DNA of 64,000 nt from Cyclina sinensis (GCA_012932295.1 JAAONU010000016.1:14300111-14364110); one strand, 5' to 3'. Numbered from the stretch's first letter, positions 24,251 to 36,720 are shown. The notes: generated by a model from the letters alone, not told the origin. A program made the numbers and translations.

Positions 24251-24849
24251 TATTTTATAACTTCCAGACAAATAAAACCGATGCAGTTCCTTATAACTAA
24301 ACAAAGAAAGACAAAAAAACAATTTCTGTAAAAATCACACATGTGTACGTAGTTCGAACCCATGCCTGTAGGTCACTGCGAGGAAGCTGAAGTTGCCTTC
24401 ATCTGTAAAGGGTTGCACAATAGTCGCAATGAAACAGTCACAAGACGAAAATTAAGCATGCTACCCCTTTTAAAGGAGAATAAATAAATAAGTAAATAAC
24501 ACAATAAGATCGCAGAAAAGAATTAAATGATACACGTATGAATAAATAGATATAGATTAATATTGATCGGAATACGAGTATGTAAATGTGCATAAGTTGA
24601 ACTTACTGATATCTGGACACTTCCATTTAGGCAGAGTCATCATGGCGATAGTGGGCACAATAAATGCACCAGAAGACGCTTGAATTATACCGAGTCTGTA
24701 ATAAAAACACTTTGATGTTACAATAAGCAGAATATAAAACATATAAAAGAAAAAGATATCAGCAATATGTGTAAATTGTATCATATACATGATGCACGGT
24801 TAGCTTACAAAGATAGTCACCTTTCCGTCAAGTACTAAGCATTCAAACA

Positions 24850-24995
24850 TTCAGGGAGAAGAGCTCGGTTTATGTAATAAAGTTAATTTTCAGGGAGTGG
24901 GGCCTCGTATATTAATGTATATAATAAAGTTAACGTTAAGGGAGAAGGGCTTGGTATATTAATTTATGAAATAAAGTTAACGTTGTACATATCAT
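24850..24995. repeat. About three units of the 50-bp minisatellite, copy B
   Basis: Units with CAGGGAGAAG, GGCTTGGTATATTAATTTAT and AATAAAGTTAACGTT match the larger array at 3880-4510. Confidence 0.7.
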
Positions 24996-26253
24996 TAACA
25001 AGAAAATATGAACGGCTTGCTATTTTGATTTGTGCAATATAAATACAGGTCATTAAAAAGAACATCTGATTTGACTAAAAGTATTAAAAAATGAATAATT
25101 AAAAATCAGCAGAAATACTACTGTGGTATTCCCCTTGTTCCTACATAAACTGTTTATGTCCTACAGTGTTCTTCTGAGCGATGTTACCTGGATTAGGAAT
25201 GCCAAGTAATATGCCATATTACGGCACTATTTTGATGGAGTTGTACCTGCTCGCATCAGAAAAAAATAATTATATAATTATTGTCTTAAATTCACCACAA
25301 TATCTTTCATGTACCAATAGGTTACAGAGCGGACAGGAACATATACCCTTTACTTGGCAGTACAAACAAACTGATACGTGAAAAAGCAAACGGCGCTTTC
25401 ATTATCTAGTAATTAATCTTATCAAGTTTTCCAGAATACAGAGTCAGGAAGCTGGGAGTTTTCTATATAATCTGGATAACGATTTCTGACCTTGATCTTG
25501 GAAACCTAGGTCTTGTTCACCGCATGTCCTTTCAATGAGATGAACATTTAAAGCAAGTCATCAAAATTCTGTAAATATGACAGAGATAAAGATCAGACAA
25601 TAATTTTAACATGGATATTTTATGCCACCTGCAGAGTAAAAGGGCGGACACGATAAAATACAGACGGATTGGCGCACGGACGATAGGACGGACAGACAGA
25701 CGTTACGATTACTATATGTCCTCCTTTGGAACTAAATTTAGGATAATACAAACAGTAGGATAATACAAATAGAATAAAAAAGAACAGAAAATAAAGTATA
25801 ATCAGCAAATATTCATCAGGATGTGATTTGTAATTAATTCTAACACGGGACAACATAGTGGGGTATTTCAATAGTCCCATTCTGTCTTTCTTGGACCTAA
25901 ACATGAAGAATATTGCCTTTCTTAAGTATATTAGATATCCTAAAGTAGCAATTATACCTGAATTAGATATGTTAAATGGTTTGCACTTATTTCGACGCAA
26001 CTTTAATACACTTGTACTCTCAGGAAATTATAAAATATAATTATTTGAATAAATTCATGTAAATATTTGCAATATTCAATGTTTACATTTGTTTTCTATA
26101 TTGTTTCATTTACAGTAATTCCTCGCTGGCTCTCAGTCATCGGGACCAAAACGGAACTTCGAGCCTAGAAAAGTTCGAGCCATAAAATAAGACGTTATTT
26201 AGATAATGCTGGCTCGTTATTATGAACTATATAACTTTTAAGATTTTAAGTTT

Positions 26254-26540
26254 GAGTGATATACCGTCTGATATATCACGGTGTCGAGTTCAGATGCGTA
26301 GTAATTTAACCACGAAGGCCGTAGGCCTGAGTGATTAAATAATTACGCATATGAACGAGAAACCGTGATATATACGACGGTAGATCACGAAAATGTTAAA
26401 ATCTATTTCCATTCTAACACGTACGTATATTTAAAAGGGACGTAAGTATGTGCACTATTTAACAGTGGCGTTCTCAGTGACGTCAGCGGGCGCGCGCTTG
26501 TATTCAGCGTGCTATACTGCCTGATATATCACGCTCAATT
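26254..26540. mobile_element. Insertion with terminal TGATATA / TATATCA inverted ends, only in copy B
   Basis: The left end reads GAGTGATATACCGTCTGATA and the right end, reversed, reads GAGCGTGATATATCAGGCAG. Each end is itself partly palindromic (TGATATAN6TATATCA-like). The flanking sequence on both sides resumes similarity to copy A (about 5760-5840), where this block is absent. It therefore looks like a MITE inserted after A and B separated. Exact edges are uncertain by about 20 bp. Confidence 0.6.
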
Positions 26541-27339
26541 CCTTCTTTGTTTATTGTCGGCAAATTGCGGATAGTGTTAGAATGTTAGTTATAGACTTTC
26601 CCGAATTTATTGAGTATTTCGTGATTCTTATTTTTGTTTATCAAGGATACACCTATATACGAGAATTTCTTTTCTGCAAAACAGAACATGACGGATGGCG
26701 AAATGAATTTACACTCGTAAGGGAAATAAAAAGGGTTACGAAATTGATACACGTCATATTCAAATATACCACAAAATATTGTTATGACTTTGTCATGGTG
26801 ATACCTTTCTTCGATTTTTACGCTATTTTGTAAATGGTCCTTTGTGACCTTCCTTGGCCACAAGTATCATAGAAGACATTCATCAATCAAATATGGTGTT
26901 GCGAATATTGACAACACAGAAAAAAATGTGAACCCAATAGAATTAGAAAAGGTGAACTAGAAAAGAAAGCTAACATTATTGACCACTGAGATTGAAAATT
27001 CGTGCTATTTTAGTGACAAATTTGATTCTCAGTCAGACAATCTGAAAGGTACTAAAGAGAAATTGAAATATTTAGATAAAGAGTGCAGTAAACTTAATGT
27101 CTCAAAAAAAAAACATAAGAAGTTGGCAAATTTCCCATGGGCTCCAAGAAATAGAAACTAGCGATGATAATAATCCGGAAAAATGTACAAACTGTCAAGT
27201 CAATTATCAATGAAAAACAACATAGTTTTCGACAGAGCTCAAGATTTGGAAACCCATCTCGGTCTAAGTATCCCAGGCCGGTGGTAGGTAAATTTCAGAA
27301 TTATTGCAATCGGGAAAAGGTGTGAAAAGCAACTAACAA

Positions 27340-27690
27340 CATTAAAGAGGAACTAAGCCACGGTTGGGGTATTACACTAAACAATATTCTGTCCAAATCT
27401 ATTTAAAACTGTCAGTTACTCGTTTAATACCACAGTCAAACAAACATAAAAATATTATCATTGAAAAGCAATTTGGATCTTTGAATGCAAAACCCACAAC
27501 GGGCTGGTTATTCAGACTGCACGCTGTAATTTCAAAAAAAAAAACAAAAAAAAAAAAACATTTAATTTAGCAAAAAGAAAGAAACTATACATTGCTTTTT
27601 ATTGACTTGGAGAAAGCGTTTTATCACATAAACATATATATCGCATAAGTCAATAAATTCACACGTTAGCACAAAGTTTGTTGCTGCAGC
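27340..27690 (+). pseudogene. LINE reverse-transcriptase remnant, copy B orthologue, truncated
   Basis: Same insertion as 6490-7110: KKLYIAFIDLEKAFYHIN-like coding sequence at about 27590 follows an A-rich run. It stops before the FADD box, where similarity jumps to sequence equivalent to about 10.54 kb in copy A. That jump marks the deletion which removed SLC23 exons 1-2 from copy B. Confidence 0.65.
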
Positions 27691-27817
27691 AAATTCAATG
27701 TATACCATGGTTTTGCTTTGCTTCAATATCTTAACCTTGACTATCGAACCTGAACATTACACAGAAGTTATTTCATTCAACGTCTGTTTTCGTCAACATT
27801 TGAAGGTATGATTTGCC

Positions 27818-27837
27818 AGAGAGAGAGAGAGAGAGCG

Positions 27838-27880
<43 letters not shown>
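27818..27880. repeat. (GA)n microsatellite
   Basis: About 60 bp of GA with two GAGC interruptions. The matching place in copy A (about 10639) has a much shorter run. Confidence 0.9.
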
Positions 27881-27883
<3 letters not shown>

Positions 27884-27976
27884 TTGATAACGACATATTT
27901 ATAAAAAGCTTCGCCATTAACCGCAATTCACCGCAATCCACCGTCATCTTCATCCGAAAACATTTTGGACAGATAC

Positions 27977-28190
27977 TTAACCTTTGCTATGCTAAATATC
28001 AAAAATAGAATTGTTTAGCTTTCAGTTTAGACGGATCCAGGCCATTAATTGTTTACTGGGGTGGTTATTGAGAATTTACTGAATGAATCGCGAATAGTGG
28101 AATAGTGAATGATTGCACGGATGTGCAGGCTGTTCTTGGTCAACACTTGTCGCAAGGGCAGTAATATGTCTCCAGCAGTGTCAGGATTGA
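27977..28190. mobile_element. MITE of the TTAA/CCCT type, copy 2 (decayed)
   Basis: Orthologous in position to the element at 10769: TTAACCTTTGCTATGCTAAA at the left, GCACGGATGTGCAGGCTG inside, and CTCCAGCAGTGTCAGGATTG at the right. The right TTAA has decayed to TTGA. Confidence 0.6.
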
Positions 28191-28299
28191 GTTTAACTAC
28201 ACGTCAACAACAGATTCAAAGTAAACAGTTTGTAAATTCTTCTGTAACAGACCAAATTCAAGGTATACGTTAGAGCAATAAGTCCGAGAATGTGGCTCT

Positions 28300-28745
28300 G
28301 AGATCAGCAGTCAACATTCAGCTCGTCATTCGCGTTTAACTTTCTGCTTCCTTTTCTGAATGTCGAGCCGAATGTCGGCTAGCTAAACATTCAGCTTGAC
28401 ATTCGTTGTCATACGTGTTTTTTCATTTCTTTGAATATCGAACCGAATCTTGAGCTAGCTAAACATTCAGCTCGATATAGTTTTTTCAATGTTTTTTGTT
28501 TCGTTATTTTAGTGAACAGAAGAAAGTTGAACTGAATCAAAATTCAGTTTAATACTCATGTCGAACTGAATGTCAAGCTGTCTCAACATTTAGCTTGATA
28601 TTCATTTAAACGTGTTTTCTTTTCCCTTTATTGGCATATTGGACCAAATGTCGAGATTGCTTTACATTCAGCTTGACATTTGTTTATTAACGTTTTATCC
28701 TTTTAATTTAATGTCAAGCCAAATGTCGCGCTGGCTCAACATAAT
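28300..28745. repeat. Tandem array of about 95-bp units with CATTCAGCTYGACATTCG
   Basis: About five units alternate GAATGTCGAGCYGAATGTCG-like sequence with CTAAACATTCAGCTTGACAT. Each unit can pair with itself because ATGTCGAGC and GCTCGACAT both occur. Copy A has about one unit at 11100-11170. It lies upstream of copy B. Confidence 0.7.
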
Positions 28746-28869
28746 TTTTTAGCGGATTTTTTTACTGTTTTGTTCTATTTTGCTTTACCAAAACATGATT
28801 TAATGCAAATTATATGAAACTTGTCAACAGTCCAGTACCACGTGTGTGTGATAAATATATTGTAAAGAA

Positions 28870-29175
28870 TAGCGGTTCTTTATTAAATGGGGAGAATCAC
28901 TGGTCCGGTTATAACAATTTTCATATGTAGCACTTGTAATCCAGGTGGTAGTGAGTTTGATACTCTTCTCCTAACCTCACTCTACCTTCTTTCCAATGAA
29001 CGGGAAACAGAAGTCAGATGTCTCATGCCATACTATACACTGTTCAAGTGGTGTCTCTAGATTAATTGAATATTTTCAGTTACTTGTTTTATCTCCAAAA
29101 CCTAAAATAATCAATATATTCATCGACCATGTAATACCTTTGGCAATTGGTACCGATGTTACTAAAATAGTCCGA
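28870..29175 (+). mobile_element. tRNA-derived SINE, family 1, strongly diverged
   Basis: A weak tRNA-like head (GGTCCGGTTATAACAATTTT, then AGCACTTGTAATCCAGGTGG and GGTAGTGAGTTTGATACTC) is followed by a body with ATCTCCAAAACCTAAAATAA and TTGGCAATTGGTACCGATGT, as in the copies at 8645 and 17193. Confidence 0.55.
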
Positions 29176-30133
29176 AATTACACAGACTCACTTGCTTTCA
29201 GAAGCATAAAAATAGGTTGTATTAAAAGTTATATAATCTTGAAACGCTTTGTATCAGAAACCATTTAAAGTACATTTTAATCATATTTTCCAATTATTTT
29301 GTCACATGTATGATAGGATAACGCACTAAGCGCAATCAAACTGAAAAGGATAGACTTATGTGTATAGACTCTACTTGCATGCCTTATCGCCAAAATTGCT
29401 CATTATCCACATGCACCGTCTGATGGAAATATGTCGTCATACGTACTATGTCGTCATACGTACTACGGTGAAAAGCAAAGATTTTGAGAAAAAATATCAA
29501 CTAAGCATCAAAAACGAAGAATCGCTTAAGTCAGATACGATTTTGACTTGTTACTGGCGTTTGACGAAACATTTTAGAGTCTTCAAGATAATGTGGTAAA
29601 AGAATTACAGCGTGTCGTCTGCTATAAGGTAAAACTGTGTCTGTTCCGTTAAAAAATTATATGTTATAAACTTTGCCTTACAACTATCACCCCTTTTTGA
29701 GCAATTCACCAACTATTGAAATCAAACACGTGAAATCATTGTGTGTAATCCCCAGTGGTAATAGTAGTCAGTGCTTTAAATTTCTGCTCAAGTTGCAAAC
29801 TTGGTCATTAGTATGACGTCGTTGACGTTGCTTCGCAGTATCGACATGCGCTTAATGTTTTAAACTTAACATCCATTGTATCGTTACATAAACAATCCAC
29901 TTCCTGTTGATTTGTGTTTACGTCATTAAAACGTCTTAGTCATTTATTAAATCAAATTAGTTGGCTAAAATTTAAGGTGAAAATTCTTTTAACTATTCTA
30001 ACACGAAAAGAAACTGTGAACTTTTATATTAGCCATAACTTCTTTTGTTATAAAATTACGAATTACGGATTTATAATCATGAGTGAAGAAAATAACCCTT
30101 CATTAAAATGAATAACTTAAAGAAAACAATGCA

Positions 30134-30139
30134 GTTTAT
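30134..30139 (-). terminator. AATAAA polyadenylation-type signal downstream of copy C
   Basis: Minus-strand AATAAA about 315 bp past the copy C stop. Several further AATAAA-like motifs lie nearby at 30157-30172. Confidence 0.4.
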
Positions 30140-33101
30140 TTATTATCATTTACATTATTTATTTATTACCATTTTACACAGCTGGTATGAAAACTTGTGA
30201 TATACTTGGAGTATGGAAAAATTCAAACTCCTCGAGTTGATATGAAAGTATAGATATATTTGATTTTCTGTGTACAATAGATATGAAATAAAGTCTGCAA
30301 CGTTTGAATAATATTTCCTTTACAAAAATACATCAAAGTAGTTTTAGTAGCTTGATATGCACAGGACATATGCGCTTGTAATTGCAACTGAAAACCGAAG
30401 GGTATTGACGAGATTTGGGCCAATTTTAAGCTCCATATTCGCCACAAATTTTCTACAACTTTGTAGAAATCGAAACATTTCTGTCCTTATAAAACTGTCC
30501 CTGATTTTTTTCGACTTTCACAACATCGCTCTTTGACCAACGACAAGGCTTGCAATTAGCAAATATAAAATCTTCACTAAATGAGGGCGACACCGGTACG
30601 TAAGAACAGCACCTTATGCGATTTACATATTTCGTCAGGAACGGAAAATCATACACACTTGATGGACCGTCATAATTAAGGGAGTGCTCCTTTCGCCATG
30701 ATAGTATTCCTCTTTCTTCCACTGTTCCTGGAAATAGATATACCATGAAGGAAGAAGTCAGAAAAACTGTTAAAAAGTAACTTACAAATACATCTAAAAG
30801 CATTTGCCACGATTTGTACTGTTCATGGGCGAATTTCGATTGGGTTGTGCGTGTACCCTGCGCATATTTGAGACGAAGTGAAATGCGCATACAATACAAG
30901 CAGCTTTTAAAGGCGCTTACATAAAGCACTTATATATAGATGTAATGCAGACGAAAACTGAATGACCAATGTGCTAAATGCTTTGCTTGAGTACGGTAAG
31001 ATATTTGTTTGTATTTTCATAACTTCAAAATGTTTACCCAAGCCAAACGTATCGCCCATAAAAAGTTGCGTTTTTTACTAAAGTTTTGTTCATGCATAGA
31101 GCTTTAAATACTAAGTGACTGAGATGTTTTGACAAAAGCCTATTCAATTTCCTTACCAGGGACTGTATTGTCAAGTAGACACCCTATAACACCACCTACA
31201 AACATTGGAGTACCAAGTAAAACTCTTAATATGTTGTCTAACTCACTGCTACCTGAAAAAGAGATAACAAATGGTAATATTATGCTTTAAAATGTAAAGA
31301 ACATGCAACGCCACAAATACAAAAGTGTATATATCTTATATGTGCAATATGTGTCCCTGTCGCTTGGTATAAGAGGCACAGGGTCGGGAAAGCACAATTC
31401 AAGTGATCAATAACACTTGTTTATTAAAACATACCCCATGACTGACCTTTCCATATCAAGTATTTCTTAATGTCTATTAGCCGGACATTCATAAAAGGAA
31501 AAATAATGTCAACTATACGCTTTTAAACTTTATAGCTGTACCTGTGTCCAGTATTCCTGCATTAGCTGGGTCGTTTATATACTGAGGGATCAGTACGCCA
31601 AGAAAAAGTGACGTTCCAACGATCGAGAGATTCCTTGATGAGTCCAAATCTACCGACTTTAAAGTTGATATGCCAACTGCACCAATCATACCCACTGGAA
31701 TGGCTAACGATCCTCCCACGATAGGATAGGGTATCATTGTTAGAACAGCACCAAACTTCCCAACCACACCACATAATATAAGAATAACACCCTCTGTGAG
31801 AAAAACGGCTCTGCTAGCAACCTATGAATGAATATATCCGAAAAAAAAAAGAATAATTAGTTAAAAAGTTATAAACCATGCCCACACTTTCGTGCTTTGT
31901 AAATTTCGACGGTAGGTACAAAAAAGTCTTAATTGACAGAATTCACTTTGCTTCCACAATGTTTCATCATTGTAATCAGATGCAGATACAAATAAAAATT
32001 ATAATGTTTTCGTTGTATATGTACCTTGACAGGATGCAGTAAGATAAGCCATTATCCTGGCTCTAGAGAGCTAAAAATAAATTAGGATTCAAAGTGTCGA
32101 TACAGTGTTGTTTTGCATATTGCGTTTGTCTGAGTGAAGTTTGATTTAGCAGAAAAAAGACATCATGAAACTGGTAAAGAGAGCAAGACAGTGTCAAATA
32201 AATAAGCTTAATATACATCAAAGCATGCTGTAGGATTATCAACTTACATGAAATGTTTTAAGTTTGAAGATAGAAGATCGCTTCTTGATATGTTTAGTTT
32301 CTCTCACCTTGGTGATGCCTATAGCACCAATATTTTGACTGTATGAAGTTGTGGCATGCCCAGCACCGACCAGCCCAGAAACAACACTAGCAATACCTTC
32401 CATGGCTACCCCGCGGTTAATGGCGTGTTGCGGGGGCGCAGGCACGTGGGATATACGAGCCGCAGCATGGTAATCACCGACTGATTCTATAACGGATGCT
32501 ATTGTGGCAACCAAAAACCCTACATAACCTTCCACACTGTATGTCGGGGTACCAAACTGCACTAAAATATTATGTTTGAGAAACTTTCCTTCTGGCTCTG
32601 TTACTAATCACACAGGGTATTTTATCTTAACAGATCTATTGTTCAAAGCTTAATGTATTCTCTATCCTTTCATTAAAAACAACTGCGAACAAGGTGCCAT
32701 ACTTTTACAGCATTTATGGTAGTTGGTCACGTGACCTTGATATACGGTTACCTGAATATGTCATCAGCCATCAAACTTTTATATAAGTACCGCTTGCATT
32801 TTATTTACGTAGTTTTGTCGGCAAATTACCAAAAACAAGCGGTACGTTCGAATGAACGTCATGTCCCCGGGGGTGTTGACCTTTCACCCCGTGACCTCTA
32901 AGAGGGTCTGGCGGGTAGAGCTCATCAAGGTGCATGCACCTGTGAAGTTTGGAGGCTGTGGAAGTGCTTTCGTGTTATGATCAAGGTTAATGTTTTGTGA
33001 CAAACAAACAGACGAAAAACAGACAGACAGAGAGAGAGAGAGAGATCAAAAACAATATGCTCCTTCCGGGGGCATTAAAAGAATGTAACAGGAAAAATAC
33101 T

Positions 33102-33239
33102 ATAATAGGTTGGTGTCGTGGATGGAAAAAAGTTTATCTGGTTCGGCTCCGAAATTCACCGGCTTCGCCTTCGGCTCACCAGATAAATCCCAGCGCCTTG
33201 CCAGATAAATTTTCTACATCCACGACACCAACCTATTAT
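33102..33239. mobile_element. 138-bp MITE with perfect 23-bp inverted ends
   Basis: Positions 33102-33124 are the exact reverse complement of 33217-33239; the core is AGGTTGGTGTCGTGGATG. A second inner inverted pair follows (TTTATCTGG and CCAGATAAA). Inside are GC-rich hairpins (CGGCTCCGAAATTCACCGGC region). It lies in intron 7 of copy C and is absent from copy B, so it inserted after the duplication or was lost. Confidence 0.85.
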
Positions 33240-34340
33240 TCTATATATACATTCCCTGTCTATCGGAAACAATTCCAATCATAATTCCGCTTGTCAGTGG
33301 TGTCACATTTCTAAAGGACCTAAAGAGTCTATTTTCTGTCATTCAGGTGCACCATACCTTTTAAGTTACAAGTAAAATCAATGTTATTTTGTATTTATCA
33401 TTTGTTCGTCTATCATGCACTAAGACGTCAACTTTTCTTAAAACATAAGACTTTATTCAGTTAATAAACTGATCTCTGTATCTATAATTATAAAAGTAGA
33501 AGAATGTTGAAGGATAAAAAACTGCTGATGCTTACAAGGATACGGCAAGTAAAACCATGGTGCTCTCTCAACCACCCCTACCCCAACATCGGTACGCGCC
33601 TGGAAGCCCGTCGCTGTTGAGTTCGTTGGGAAGACATCAGTGATGGTTAAGACAAAACAAAGCAGCCAGCTGATTCCTATGCTTAACAAAATCTGAGAAA
33701 TGATATAAAATTTCAGGTTTTCACAACATCTAACTGCATAACAAATACATATATTTTAGAGTAATTTTTGAACAGTTTAATGTTTAAAAATATTTGTTTT
33801 CGATCAAAATACGAATAAAATAATTTCGACTTTGGATAAACATTCAGAGAATAATAGTAAAAGTAAAGTCAACAAAAGGGTATAACACATTTTAATGTCT
33901 TCGGAAGGTGTTAAATTTACCACCATGGCCGTTTTTCTACACACATTTTTAGTATCATGCTGAAAAAGAAATGCAACTGATGTTTAGCATTGACATTACA
34001 AATGCGGAGCAGGGAACATAGCTTTTTACCGTGAACAGTTGAAACATTGGCATTCATGTCATATAACAGCGTCGCTTGGACCAGGCAGGGACAGGAATAT
34101 TAATTTTGCCAAGGTACAATTCGAACAGTAGAACAAGGCCCGCCGATCTGAAGAATAGATACAAATCAAAGAGATCTTGGACTTGATTAATTGAAAGTTT
34201 CCAAGGAATACTAATTATCTAAGGAATATCATCTTTATAGTACATATATACATGTATCTTATGTATGTGCTAATGTGTGTAATAAAATTGCTAAATACTC
34301 TTTCATAATACCCTTTGACTTTAAATTAATGCTGAATCCT

Positions 34341-34554
34341 TTAACCCTTAACGTGCTGGAACCGAAAGTGATTAGCCTTTGCCACCAGTATAGGGCCAGG
34401 CCACCCTGCACATCCGTGCAGTCTGACCAGGCTCTATACTGTTGGTAGCTCCATTTTTGTATTTTGATATTGAAATCCCTTAAACTTTGAATGGACTCTT
34501 CCAAATTCAAAGCTGGGAAAATCCATTACAAAATTTCAGCATGTTCAGGGTTAA
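34341..34554. mobile_element. MITE of the TTAA/CCCT type, copy 3
   Basis: 214 bp with left end TTAACCCTTAACGTGCTGG and right end, reversed, TTAACCCTGAACATGCTG, 16 of 18 positions matching. Inside is CTGCACATCCGTGCAG, the near-palindrome also seen at 10769. TTAA at both ends fits a piggyBac-like target duplication. It is in intron 5 of SLC23 copy C and absent from copy B. Confidence 0.75.
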
Positions 34555-36423
34555 AATTCATCGAAGTTCATGCTACACTTGAGCTATATTACTTTACTTG
34601 TTTTCATCCTCAGAACCCGGCCTGTCTTGTTACAAGTGGTGCTTAACAGGTGCACTTTATCACAGCTGCATAAATATATTTTCGTTTTCATCAGAAAAAT
34701 GTGTTAATTTCTTTGAGACAGGAACTTGCAATTAGAATTTATTCAGATTCTATAACAACCATTATAATTAGTTTTGCCAAATTCATGCGAACCTTAACTC
34801 GAGCCGGTTACCTTTTTTTGTCGTGAACTATTCTGTTAGCGATAAGTTTGTAACATAATTACTTCAAATATTATAATATTGCACGTTTGCTAGATCAATT
34901 TTTATTGGACAATCCTGATGTTTATATCATCCATTTACACGACTGGATGATTCAAATAAACGGCCCCTTTTCGTTTGCAAAAGTTGCTGCCAATTTATGA
35001 AAACTATTTATGTGTTTTAAAACAAAAGAAAGTAGCTGTTTGTTACAAAGAATTTCGAAAGGTCCATTAAAAAAATATATATTGTCAGAGAAGAAACACT
35101 GTCGTACATACAAAAAATGCAATGCCCCAGTGAGTACTGCCGAGGTCAATAACAACCCCGATTAGGGGTGGACTAAGCAACACAAGGGTCGGAGATATTG
35201 TTAGGGGTCCCACGAATCTCATCAGTAAGCCGGCAAGACCTGTACATCCCAAAAGTACTTGGGTGAGCGAAGCAAGAATCAGGTTTCCTTGAATCTGTGA
35301 ATTAAAAGATTTTATTTTTACATTACATCCATGAGTTTCGTTCGTTTTATAATTATGGTCAACACGTTCTAAAGATCAAAGTTAGTTTACCTAACCATTA
35401 TTCATTGGAAAGACGAGAACTAGACTCTCGGTCTCCATAAAAAATATTATCCGTGAAATAAAATAATAGTAGGCTTTTTGTCCTGTTTGATATTGTTTTA
35501 CTTTTTGAGATTTAGTTATACCATGCAATATGATCCTACAAAAAGTATATTCATGCTAGCGTTAAGCTGCAGTTTACACTAAAATTATCCTTATAATCAC
35601 TAACTGTGTAACAGAGGTAACGATGCCATTTCTCGTGTTTTAATGTTGTTTCTGTGTATATATAACACGCGTGTCTCAAGTGTTTTCAGAATCAAGCTGT
35701 GAAAACATGCAAAATACATGAAACTGTACTTCTCTCATTCTGCTTTTCCAAATATCGTCCTCGAAATTTGTGCCATTGGAATTCCCTTTAGCTGGAAACA
35801 AAAACATTGTACATGAAAATTATTGTGACCACGACTATTGCAGTGAAAAAATCGCGAGAAAAATTAAGCATACTTCCCAATTTTAAGGAAACTAAATTAA
35901 TATTAACCTAGTTAGATCACAGAAAAAATGACATATCCACAAAACAACGTTAACATCAACAGATAAGATACTTACATACATACGAGCGTATATTGATAGA
36001 TCACTGTTTGTACATGTACATCATTTGACTTACTAATATCTGGACATTTCCATTTTGGAAGAGTCATCATGGCGATAGTGGGCGCAATAAATGCATTAGT
36101 AGACGCTTGAATTATACCGAGTCTGTAAAAAAGAACACTTTGATGTTACTGTGAGCAGAACAGAGACATAAACAAGGATTGTGTGTACAATGCATCATGA
36201 AAAAATATGTATGTATAAGGGATGATACAAAACTGTAACTAAAACATGAAACAAGTTACCTTTCTAAAAACACTAGTAAACGACCCGTTAGGTATTTTAC
36301 ATTCAGGGAGAAGGTAATCTCATTTATGTGACAGAGGTAGGTTGTACATGTCATTTACAATAAAATCTTATTTGACTAATAACTAATGCTTAAAAACTAA
36401 CTGACAAAAAATAAGTCAGATAA

Positions 36424-36720
36424 TAACATTATACATTAGTGCTATACCGTAACGCGACGGTATAACTATACCGTATAAAATTCAAAGTAAATTACCGTTA
36501 CATCAAGTGGCGCGATACTCGTGACAGTAAAAGCAATGAAAGGCATGAGGGTCCAGAGTTCAAATCAAGCTGAAGCGAATTTTTTTTCTATTTTGACTTT
36601 TATAATCAGTTTTGAAGTAAAATATCATGTGATTATAATCTCACGACATCTAGACATTTAATTTATGTAAAAATATATTTTTATATCAAATCTGGAGTAC
36701 AGCCCCTTTAAACGAAATAA
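36424..36720. other. Hairpin and SINE-like stretch in intron 2 of copy C
   Basis: ATACCGTAACGCGACGGTAT at about 36444 is an inverted repeat. Around 36500-36575, AGTGGCGCGATACTCGTGAC and GGGTCCAGAGTTCAAATC have the spacing of tRNA A and B boxes, so this may be a SINE head. Evidence is weak. Confidence 0.35.

Larger units (their letters stand above)
18595..24695 (-). pseudogene. SLC23-family transporter copy B, exons 3 and 5-11 (exons 1, 2 and 4 missing)
   Basis: Exons on the minus strand are: 3 at 24607..24695, 5 at 23301..23482, 6 at 22167..22287, 7 at 21070..21220, 8 at 20450..20703, 9 at 19692..19971, 10 at 19295..19390 and 11 at 18595..18869 (stop 18595). All have GT/AG edges, and phases of 5 to 11 join without a stop. 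Family marks: HWGIAFLSAGLALLFELYL, LTITDVFPTN, VIESVGDYHAAARISHVP (substrate-site Glu of TM8), the NAT signature SQNIGAIGITK, and FGAVLTMIHDPIVGGSL. Signature Gln rather than the Pro of vertebrate ascorbate carriers leans towards a nucleobase-type substrate (inference). Exon 4 appears to be deleted together with the minisatellite present in copy A, and exons 1-2 with a ~3.7-kb segment. Skipping exon 4 breaks the frame, so alone it cannot make a full carrier. It could lend exons to a chimeric transcript with copy C. Confidence 0.8.

Noticed and set aside
33102..33239. Intrinsic transcription terminator hairpin
   Set aside because: Eukaryotic context; 23-bp perfect ends around a structured core fit a MITE.
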